Below, piece by piece: positions 1 to 6,822 of a stretch of DNA of 6,822 nucleotides. Position numbers and translations under genes: made by a program. Source of the DNA: Candidatus Zixiibacteriota bacterium. Its GTDB lineage: Bacteria > Zixibacteria > MSB-5A5 > GN15 > FEB-12. How positions within the stretch are numbered: the first letter of the stretch is position 1; every line of letters begins with the position of its first letter. The DNA is taken from positions 1 to 6,822 of the forward strand of contig JADFLZ010000117.1 of NCBI GenBank assembly GCA_022564135.1, read 5' to 3'. The notes under the pieces were generated by a model that saw only the letters and a list, made by a program, of their open reading frames with translations, was not told the DNA's origin and searched no databases.

Positions 1-17
1 ACATAAATTTCAGACTC

Positions 18-46
18 TTTACTTACTCAGACCTGTTACTTATACT
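18..46 (+). promoter_or_regulatory. Candidate sigma70-type promoter for the exported-protein gene
   Basis: A -35-like TTTACT at 18-23 (4 of 6 matches to TTGACA) and a -10-like TATACT at 41-46 (5 of 6 to TATAAT) are separated by exactly 17 bases. Transcription would begin near 53, giving a leader of roughly 23 bases that contains the strong ribosome-binding site. This is a consensus match by eye; only 17 bases of window lie upstream, so further elements cannot be judged. Confidence 0.45.
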
Positions 47-75
47 AGAGCAAGCTCAATGTAGGGAGGTCGTAG

Positions 76-699
76 ATGAAGTTATCTAAAATTATTTTTA
101 TTTCCTGTGCGTTATTGCTAATATCTTCAGCTTCAGTAATTGCCCAGGGTAATCTATTGGATAAAGGAGAAAGCGGCAGCAGCCTTATTTATGGATACAC
201 CGACAGTGATAATGCTACGATAACTCAGGGCTCGTTTGTGGTTACCGCTAAAGGGGTTGTTGATTTCGGAATTACTTTAGGTTCCATAAATCCCGATGGC
301 TTTGGTGACAACCTGAAAATTTTCGGGCTCCATCTTGAACTTTTCCCGATACGAGAAAGCGCTAAATCCGGCATACCCATAAATTTATCCATCTTTGGCA
401 TCTGGACTAATCACGACCCGAATAATTCCAACAGCTACGGACTGGGCGGAAGCGTTTTTAAGAAGATTAAATTGGGAAGCCAGACCAATTTTGTTCCGGG
501 CATTGCTTACACCAAAGTCTGGCCTTTTAGTTTCGATAACGATCCTGTGAATGTTACGAGTTTCAATTTCCCTTTAATAGTGAAGGTAACTTCAAAAGTA
601 AGACTAAGTTTCACATGGTCTATTTCCGATAGTGATGTCGAAAGCGGCACAAGTATGTTTATCGGTATTACTTTTATGGGACAAACGAAAGAGAAATAA
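76..699 (+). CDS. Exported protein of unknown function, probably beta-rich (periplasmic or outer-membrane)
   Basis: I do not recognise this 207-residue protein. It begins with a clear Sec signal peptide: Lys2 and Lys5, then a hydrophobic core (residues 6-19, IIFISCALLLISSA) and a likely signal peptidase I site VIA|QG after residue 23. Cys11 lies inside the core and does not form a lipobox, so a lipoprotein is unlikely. The mature part of about 184 residues is rich in Gly, Ser, Asn and Thr. It has many short stretches of alternating hydrophobic and polar residues (for example 53-69, 83-90, 102-110, 121-128, 164-171, 176-183, 193-201), compatible with an outer-membrane beta-barrel or a beta-sandwich. 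The C-terminus (TFMGQTKEK) lacks the terminal aromatic usual for BAM-assembled barrels, which weakens the barrel reading. The ATG at 76 is supported by an excellent Shine-Dalgarno, AGGGAGGT at 63-70, with 5 bases of spacing. The gene appears to be a single-gene unit with its own promoter, converging on nnr. Exported and unknown: confident. Barrel: tentative. Confidence 0.8.
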   Translation: MKLSKIIFISCALLLISSASVIAQGNLLDKGESGSSLIYGYTDSDNATITQGSFVVTAKGVVDFGITLGSINPDGFGDNLKIFGLHLELFPIRESAKSGIPINLSIFGIWTNHDPNNSNSYGLGGSVFKKIKLGSQTNFVPGIAYTKVWPFSFDNDPVNVTSFNFPLIVKVTSKVRLSFTWSISDSDVESGTSMFIGITFMGQTKEK

Positions 700-708
700 A
701 TCGATTAT

Positions 709-739
709 AGTCAGCTACTTTCGGTTGTGAGCTTAGACT
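709..739. terminator. Weak imperfect hairpin between convergent genes
   Basis: In the 51-base gap between the two converging stop codons, AGTC-AGCT (709-716) can pair with AGCT-TA-GACT (730-739), leaving a TA bulge and a loop of about 13 bases that could partly close through AC/GT. No clean run of T follows on either strand, so this is at best a poor bidirectional terminator. Nothing else is visible in 700-750. Confidence 0.2.
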
Positions 740-750
740 TCTTGAATAAT

Positions 751-2313
751 TTACTGCTCAGATTCCAGCGCCTCAAAAGCCTCCGGCAAAGAGTCAATAA
801 TATCACCGGCTATCATAGCGCGGGGTGTCAAAGCGTCGGCGGCGATATCACCGGCGGTGCCATGAATAAAAGCGCCGCATACGGCAGCGTCTTCGGCTGT
901 CATCCCTTGAGCCAAAAGTGAGCCAATTATGCCGGTTAAGACATCACCAGAACCGGCTGTAGCCATGCCGTGATTACCGGTCGGGTTTAAATAGCAGCTG
1001 CCGTCTGGACAGGCGATAATTGTCGGGCTGCCTTTGAGCAGCAAAATGACATTGTAGTTTTTCGCAAAGTTCAGAGCGACATCAAAGCGTTTCTGAATGT
1101 CATTTGTATCATAGAGGACTGTCTCGCCTGTAAGTCTCTGGAATTCTCCGGCATGAGGTGTCAGCACCATGGCTGCCTTGGAATCTTTGAGCGTGTTCAT
1201 GTCAGCTGACAAAGCTGTCAAGGTATCGGCGTCTATGACAATCGGCTTTTCGTTTTTTAAAACAAAGCGCCGGACTAACTCTTGAGTTTCATGGTGCAGA
1301 CCAAGTCCGGGACCAATTGCGATGGCGTCATGCTCTTTTGAAAGCTGGCGAATTTCCCCTAAAGAACGCAAAGCCAGCACGCCTTTTTTTGAAATATCCG
1401 GCAGCGGCTGGGTCATGGCTTCAGTTAATTTAATAGCCAAGACAGGCTGCACTGCCTGCGGACAGCCGACCCGAACAATGCCACAGCCGCTTCGAAGAGC
1501 GCTGCTGGCAGAGAGACAAGCGGCGCCGGTCATGCCGGTAGAGCCTGAAATCAGTAGAAGTTTGCCGAAATCTCCCTTGTGTCCCTGGGGGTCTCTCTTG
1601 GGCAGTTTGTTTGAAACCAGGTCGGCTGTAATCAGCTGATGTGATAACTTTTGCTTTTTCATAACTTCATCCGGTATTCCTATGGGTACGATATCCACCA
1701 CTCCGGCCAGTTCAGTACCGGCAGCTAAAAATAAGCCATATTTTGGCAAAGCCAAAGCAAAAGTATAGTCCGCCCTTATAACCGCTCCCTGGTGAGTTCC
1801 GTCATCAGCATTCAGCCCCGAGGGCAAGTCTATGGAAATAACGGCTGCTTTCTGCCTATTTATAAATTCTATGATTTCTGCAGACAATTCGCGAGGGCTG
1901 CCACTGAAACCTGTTCCAAACAAAGCATCGATAATATGGCTGCAGTCTTTTATATACTCTAAGTCGGCCATCTTTTTGATTTCTGTCAGCGGCACTTCGC
2001 TTTTGACAGCGCGGTTGTAATTCATACTGGCGTCTTCAGATAAAGCATTGACCGGACCGATAAAAAACAGACAGACATTAACTCCGGCCTCATGCAGATA
2101 CCTGGCCACCACAAAGCCATCGCCGCCGTTGTTTCCTTTGCCGCAAATAACAGCAACTTTGTGTTCACTCGCAGGATCAATAATTTCGTGGATAAGTAAA
2201 CGCTCGGCTATCCCCTGTCCGGCCTTTTCCATTAATTCTAATGATGGAATTTTGTGCTTGTCGATGGCCTCGCGGTCAATTGCACGCATCGACCCGGAGG
2301 TGACCAGATACAT
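751..2313 (-). CDS. nnr: Bifunctional NAD(P)H-hydrate epimerase / ADP-dependent NAD(P)H-hydrate dehydratase
   Basis: This 520-residue fusion repairs NAD(P)HX, the hydrated damage form of NAD(P)H. The epimerase half interconverts the R and S forms and the dehydratase half restores NAD(P)H from the S form using ADP. The N-terminal YjeF_N/NnrE domain (about 1-220) shows CGKGNNGGDGF at 57-67, DALFGTG at 129-135, IDLPSGLNADDG at 161-172 and FALALPKYGL at 185-194. The C-terminal ribokinase-like NnrD domain (about 230-512) shows GHKGDFGKLLLISGS at 244-258, AIGPGLG at 332-338, VIDADTL at 359-365, LTPHAGEF at 384-391, LLKGSPT at 425-431, and the anion-hole/catalytic AGSGD at 453-457 with Asp457 as the expected base. 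Both domains look intact, and the length matches other bacterial fusions. The ATG at 2313 is preceded by AAAGGA (2321-2326) at 7-base spacing. The stop codon of lon lies only 14 bases upstream, so co-transcription with lon is likely. Cytoplasmic. Confidence 0.97.
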   Translation of the reverse strand: MYLVTSGSMRAIDREAIDKHKIPSLELMEKAGQGIAERLLIHEIIDPASEHKVAVICGKGNNGGDGFVVARYLHEAGVNVCLFFIGPVNALSEDASMNYNRAVKSEVPLTEIKKMADLEYIKDCSHIIDALFGTGFSGSPRELSAEIIEFINRQKAAVISIDLPSGLNADDGTHQGAVIRADYTFALALPKYGLFLAAGTELAGVVDIVPIGIPDEVMKKQKLSHQLITADLVSNKLPKRDPQGHKGDFGKLLLISGSTGMTGAACLSASSALRSGCGIVRVGCPQAVQPVLAIKLTEAMTQPLPDISKKGVLALRSLGEIRQLSKEHDAIAIGPGLGLHHETQELVRRFVLKNEKPIVIDADTLTALSADMNTLKDSKAAMVLTPHAGEFQRLTGETVLYDTNDIQKRFDVALNFAKNYNVILLLKGSPTIIACPDGSCYLNPTGNHGMATAGSGDVLTGIIGSLLAQGMTAEDAAVCGAFIHGTAGDIAADALTPRAMIAGDIIDSLPEAFEALESEQ

Positions 2314-2327
2314 AACCGGTTCCTTTG

Positions 2328-4730
<2,403 letters not shown>

Positions 4731-4735
4731 ATTCT

Positions 4736-4741
4736 CTCCTT
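4736..4741 (-). promoter_or_regulatory. Ribosome-binding site that decides the lon GTG start
   Basis: On the minus strand AAGGAG is followed by 5 bases and then GTG. It gives GTG-AGC-GAT (Met-Ser-Asp) as the start of Lon. The overlapping ATG just upstream is immediately followed by TGA, which excludes it. Confidence 0.75.
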
Positions 4742-4775
4742 ATTTGCACTTAACACGCTGACACCGCATTCTCTT

Positions 4776-4804
4776 GTTATCGGCAGAGATGTTCATTTTT
4801 TGAA
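4776..4804 (-). promoter_or_regulatory. Weak candidate promoter for lon
   Basis: On the minus strand TTCAAA (4799-4804, 4 of 6 to TTGACA) and GATAAC (4776-4781, 4 of 6 to TATAAT) are separated by 17 bases, giving a leader of about 40 bases. A better -10 word, TATAGT (4814-4819), lies upstream but has no matching -35 at a proper distance. I see no CIRCE element and no sigma32-type promoter words. Some promoter is expected in this 132-base gap, but its exact place is uncertain. Confidence 0.25.
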
Positions 4805-4806
4805 CA
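4790..4806. repeat. Perfect inverted repeat TGTTCA-N5-TGAACA upstream of lon
   Basis: TGTTCA (4790-4795) and TGAACA (4801-4806) are exact reverse complements around a five-T spacer. The repeat lies about 60 bases before the lon start codon and overlaps the -35 of the weak promoter candidate, or would lie at about +1 to +17 if TATAGT at 4814-4819 is the -10. It could be an operator for a dimeric repressor or, in RNA, a small leader hairpin. I cannot assign it to a known regulator. Confidence 0.45.
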
Positions 4807-4837
4807 GGTCCGCACTATAAAGGTTTCATAAGGACAA

Positions 4838-4857
4838 AAATCTACGAAAATAGATTT
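4838..4857 (-). terminator. AT-rich terminator-like hairpin after the YchF-like gene
   Basis: Read on the minus strand, AAATCTA pairs perfectly with TAGATTT around a TTTTCG loop and the 3' arm runs into TTTTTG. It starts 6 bases after the stop codon of the YchF-like gene, the right place for a terminator. The stem has only one G-C pair and the T run is partly inside the stem, so termination would be weak or dependent on other factors. Confidence 0.4.
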
Positions 4858-4862
4858 CAGAA

Positions 4863-5915
4863 CTAAACATTAAAACGAAACAAAATCACATCGCCGTCTT
4901 TGACCCGGTATTCTTTGCCCTCTAAGCGCTGTTTACCGGCAGCTTTGAGTGCGGCCGGGGTTTTGTGCTCGATGTAATCAGCGTATGAAGTAACTTCGGC
5001 CCGGATAAAACCCCGCTCAATATCGGAATGTATCACACCGGCTGCTTTTTGGGCGTTGGTGCCTCTCTTGATTGTCCAGGCGCGGACTTCCGGCTCTCCG
5101 GCGGTCAAAAATGACATCAGACCCAGCAGCTTGTAACCTTTTTGAATTACTATATCAACCGCCGAGGTAGTAATGCCCAAATCTTTCAAAAACTCTTTTA
5201 ATTCTTCTTCTTCGAGCCCGACCAATTCCATTTCGATTTTGCCGCACATGACAGCCAGTTCCCGTTTGGAATCGGACACGAATTTACTCAGACCGGCATA
5301 AATTTCTTCGCTTTTGGGAATATCATCTTCGGAAATATTAAGTACTATCAGCATCGGTTTGAGCGACATAAACAGATAACCGCGAATAAGTTTCAGTTCG
5401 TCATCGCTTAAATCCATTTCAATCAGCGGACGTTCGGTTTCGAGATGGGCCAGACAGCGCTTCAGCAAATTGATTTCTGTGATGACAGTCTTGTCGCCAG
5501 CCTGCTTCATCTTCTTTTCTTTTTTAGTGATATTGGACTCTACCACCGTCTGGTCGTGGATTATCATTTCATCGATCAAATCCTGAATATCTTTTTCTGG
5601 CTTACAGTCCGGTGAGAAGCCATCGATGACAGCCATCAGAGCTTCCATCTTTTTTAAATCTTCAGATATTTCAATCCCGGCCGCTTCTTTGCCTTTACCC
5701 GAAAAACCGGGCGCATCGAGAATTTCCATTTCGGCATAGGTCAGTTTTTTGGGGTTAACTAACTCAGCCAGGGCGATTACGCGCTTATCCGGTACTTTTA
5801 TGATTGAGCGATGGACGGCCTGCGAATAGTCGCCGACAGCTACCTGCATCTGACAGGCGGCGTTAAAAACAGTCGTTTTACCGCTTTGCGGTTTACCAAT
5901 TATACCAAGTTTCAT
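4863..5915 (-). CDS. ychF: Divergent YchF/OLA1-family P-loop ATPase (Obg-like, DUF933/TGS C-terminus)
   Basis: This 350-residue protein belongs to the YchF/OLA1 branch of translation-factor P-loop NTPases, which typically hydrolyse ATP and are tied to ribosomes and stress responses. The P-loop is GKPQSGKT at 7-14, where canonical YchF has G-PNVGKS. The G3 motif is DAPG at 67-70 followed by Phe, so the catalytic Gln position is hydrophobic as in the family. The G4 motif is NISE at 193-196, the NxxE form linked to ATP rather than GTP preference. A helical, Lys/Glu-rich insert lies at about 105-165. The C-terminal DUF933/TGS part (about 260-350) is strongly conserved: FLTAGEPEVRAWTI at 269-282, DIERGFIRAEV at 298-308, and the FRFNV end at 346-350. 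The switch-I region (about 28-43, GDYSQAVHRSIIKVPD) departs from the family FxTIEPN pattern and lacks its redox-linked Cys. The ATG at 5915 fits the family N-terminus, but its upstream sequence is pyrimidine-rich with no Shine-Dalgarno. This is probably a paralog of a canonical YchF elsewhere in the genome; its exact role is unknown. Confidence 0.92.
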   Translation of the reverse strand: MKLGIIGKPQSGKTTVFNAACQMQVAVGDYSQAVHRSIIKVPDKRVIALAELVNPKKLTYAEMEILDAPGFSGKGKEAAGIEISEDLKKMEALMAVIDGFSPDCKPEKDIQDLIDEMIIHDQTVVESNITKKEKKMKQAGDKTVITEINLLKRCLAHLETERPLIEMDLSDDELKLIRGYLFMSLKPMLIVLNISEDDIPKSEEIYAGLSKFVSDSKRELAVMCGKIEMELVGLEEEELKEFLKDLGITTSAVDIVIQKGYKLLGLMSFLTAGEPEVRAWTIKRGTNAQKAAGVIHSDIERGFIRAEVTSYADYIEHKTPAALKAAGKQRLEGKEYRVKDGDVILFRFNV

Positions 5916-5923
5916 AGGGGGAT

Positions 5924-5952
5924 ATGGTAGGAATTAAGACTCTTTTAAGCAA
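5924..5952 (-). promoter_or_regulatory. Candidate leaderless-type promoter for the YchF-like gene
   Basis: On the minus strand TTGCTT (5947-5952) and TACCAT (5924-5929, fitting both TAnnnT and 4 of 6 of TATAAT) are 17 bases apart. The -10 ends 8 bases before the ATG, so transcription would start at or very near the A of ATG. This matches the absence of any Shine-Dalgarno there. The -35 sits immediately after the stop codon of the preceding gene. It is a visual match only. Confidence 0.35.
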
Positions 5953-5953
5953 G

Positions 5954-6535
5954 CTAAGATTGCTGTATTTCCACAAAAGGCTCGGTTGGTAATTTCATCC
6001 AGCTTCGAATTGTGTCCCCTCTTAAATTCTTCAATACGAATCCTGTTATTACAACGTAGGCAATTCCAGAAACAACAAAGATAACTGTAACCATTGTCTT
6101 GACACCACTATTTGCTCCCTGGTCTTCGAAGAATTGAGGAACTAAATAGATTTCCTGGATTCCAAACACTTTTACGGAAACAAACAGCACAAACATTTCT
6201 GTAAGAAATATCCACGCTAAGATTTCAATCATAAGACGTGCCCAACTTTTTAACTTCAAAAAATTGATACTTCCAATCAGCAGGGTAATGCCAAACAAAA
6301 TATGGAATATATTCAGAGGAGTAACATGTGACTGAAGCATGAAACTAAAATTAATCTTTCGTCCAACCAGAGTAGGCTTTCCAAATGATTTGCGAATTTC
6401 GACGCTTTCAGTAGAACTGTAGTTTATTTTAAGCAAACTGGCTGCGCTGCTCAAAATAGTCAAAGCCGCAACCATTACCAAAAACCAACCGATTAATGAT
6501 AGTGAAGAAGGTTTTAAATCCGCCGAATAATTCAA
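5954..6535 (-). CDS. Small four-helix integral membrane protein of unknown function
   Basis: I do not recognise this 193-residue protein. Four hydrophobic segments are visible at about 12-35, 73-92, 102-122 and 147-168. A polar loop of about 38 residues (36-72) lies between the first and second helices, and the C-terminal tail of about 25 residues is charged and polar (LRGDTIRSWMKLPTEPF). The FLKLKSWAR stretch at 92-100, basic residues plus Trp-Ala-Arg at a helix entrance, is a pattern often seen in small uncharacterised inner-membrane proteins. No enzyme or transporter motif is seen. The start is TTG at 6535: it is the only usable start codon between the upstream in-frame stop (6557-6559) and the first helix, and it is preceded by GGTGGAG. 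The next candidate, ATG at residue 21, would cut the first helix. The gene begins 13 bases after nfo, so the two are probably co-transcribed. By hand counts on sample lines it is more AT-rich than lon. Confidence 0.78.
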   Translation of the reverse strand: MNYSADLKPSSLSLIGWFLVMVAALTILSSAASLLKINYSSTESVEIRKSFGKPTLVGRKINFSFMLQSHVTPLNIFHILFGITLLIGSINFLKLKSWARLMIEILAWIFLTEMFVLFVSVKVFGIQEIYLVPQFFEDQGANSGVKTMVTVIFVVSGIAYVVITGFVLKNLRGDTIRSWMKLPTEPFVEIQQS

Positions 6536-6542
6536 TTCTCCA
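6536..6542 (-). promoter_or_regulatory. Close-set ribosome-binding site for the TTG start
   Basis: On the minus strand GGTGGAG stands only two bases before TTG, a tight spacing, with a second purine-rich AGGGGTGA further upstream overlapping the nfo stop codon. With the nfo stop only 13 bases away, ribosomes finishing nfo could re-initiate here. The coordinates are approximate to within two bases. Confidence 0.35.
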
Positions 6543-6548
6543 CCGTAT

Positions 6549-6822
6549 TCACCCCTTCACCAAACTCCGCAGTACTTTCAAATTCTCGATATCTTCTTTC
6601 AACTCTTCTTCTTTGGGGGTTTCGAGTATCATTGGGACATTTTTTAAGCGTTTATCATTGACGATGTTACGAAACGCTTCAATTCCAATATGCCCCTTAC
6701 CGATATGCTCGTGGCGGTCACGTCTGGAGCCGAACTCTTTTTTAGAGTCGTTCATATGGATAATCTTAAGTTTGTCCAGGCCGATTATGTAATCAAACTT
6801 TTTCATGTTCTTTTTATATTCT
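6549..6822 (-). CDS. nfo: Endonuclease IV (AP endonuclease), C-terminal part; gene runs off the window
   Basis: This is the last 90 or so residues of a class II apurinic/apyrimidinic endonuclease, the zinc enzyme that cuts DNA 5' of abasic sites in base-excision repair. The frame stays open to the window edge (residues EYKKN precede the first Met at 6806), so that Met is internal and roughly 190 N-terminal residues lie outside. Counting from the Met at 6806, the fragment holds His17 (IIHMNDSK), Asp30 and His32 (RRDRHEHIGKGHIG) and Glu62 (MILETPK). Their spacings of 13, 2 and 30 equal those of the E. coli Nfo zinc ligands His216, Asp229, His231 and Glu261, so this end of the active site is intact. 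The TGA stop at 6549 is followed after 13 bases by the membrane-protein gene. No sign of decay is visible in the part seen. Confidence 0.95.
   Translation of the reverse strand, partial: EYKKNMKKFDYIIGLDKLKIIHMNDSKKEFGSRRDRHEHIGKGHIGIEAFRNIVNDKRLKNVPMILETPKEEELKEDIENLKVLRSLVKG

Noticed and set aside
727..921. Plus-strand 64-codon frame (GTG start) after the exported protein
   Set aside because: Nearly all of it overlaps the nnr 3' end in antisense, and its sequence is not protein-like. The short part outside nnr is just the convergent gap.
1322..1639. Plus-strand open frame of 105 codons inside nnr
   Set aside because: It lies wholly antisense to a conserved NnrD domain, has unnatural composition (Arg/Pro/Ser-rich) and no ribosome-binding site. 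It is a shadow of the real gene, as are the other plus-strand frames over nnr and lon (for example 2048-2383, 3520-3831 and 3870-4088).
4790..4806. LexA-type SOS box
   Set aside because: The repeat does read GTTC-N7-GAAC, but Gram-positive LexA boxes are GAAC-N4-GTTC and the alphaproteobacterial form is a direct GTTC-N7-GTTC, so orientation or spacing does not fit.
4731..4862. CIRCE, CtsR or sigma32 heat-shock element before lon
   Set aside because: I looked for TTAGCACTC/GAGTGCTAA, GGTCAAA repeats and CTTGAA-type -35 words on both strands and found none.
6496..6792. Plus-strand open frame of 98 codons at the right end
   Set aside because: It is antisense to nfo, whose zinc-ligand spacing proves the minus-strand reading; no promoter or Shine-Dalgarno is evident.
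6549..6806. A complete 85-residue small protein starting at the Met at 6806
   Set aside because: The frame continues open to the window edge and the sequence is the C-terminus of endonuclease IV; the Met is internal.

Overview
This 6.8 kb window is a compact piece of an ordinary bacterial chromosome. Five genes run leftward on the minus strand, in transcription order: the 3' end of nfo (endonuclease IV), a small four-helix membrane protein, a divergent YchF/OLA1-family ATPase, lon, and a fused NAD(P)HX repair enzyme (nnr). A sixth gene, on the plus strand at the left end, encodes a small exported protein and converges on nnr. I see no tRNA, rRNA, transposase, phage gene or CRISPR array.

The host cannot be fixed from these genes. 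Ribosome-binding sites are mostly Shine-Dalgarno type, GTG and TTG starts occur beside ATG, and the base composition is middling. The protein variants (Lon opening with LPLKGTVVFP, a YchF-like paralog with a GKPQSGKT loop, an exported beta-rich orphan) remind me of uncultivated Gram-negative lineages near the FCB group, for example Zixibacteria. This is an impression only.

Layout: 1-75 holds a plausible sigma70-type promoter and a strong ribosome-binding site for the exported protein (76-699). The convergent gap at 700-750 has only an imperfect hairpin. nnr (751-2313) follows lon (2328-4730) after 14 bases and its Shine-Dalgarno lies in that gap, so the two look co-transcribed. The 132-base region 4731-4862 carries an AT-rich terminator-like hairpin for the upstream gene, a perfect 6+6 inverted repeat, and a weak promoter for lon. 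The YchF-like gene (4863-5915) has no Shine-Dalgarno; a -35/-10 pair ends 8 bases before its ATG, so a leaderless transcript is possible. The membrane protein (5954-6535) starts at TTG 13 bases after nfo, suggesting translational coupling.

Together the genes form a housekeeping and stress-maintenance neighbourhood: DNA base-excision repair (Nfo), proteolytic quality control (Lon), repair of damaged NAD(P)H (Nnr), and a translation- or stress-linked ATPase (YchF-like). I find no convincing undescribed system. The points most worth following are the divergent YchF paralog with its possible leaderless start, the palindrome in front of lon, the lon-nnr pairing, and the two proteins of unknown function.
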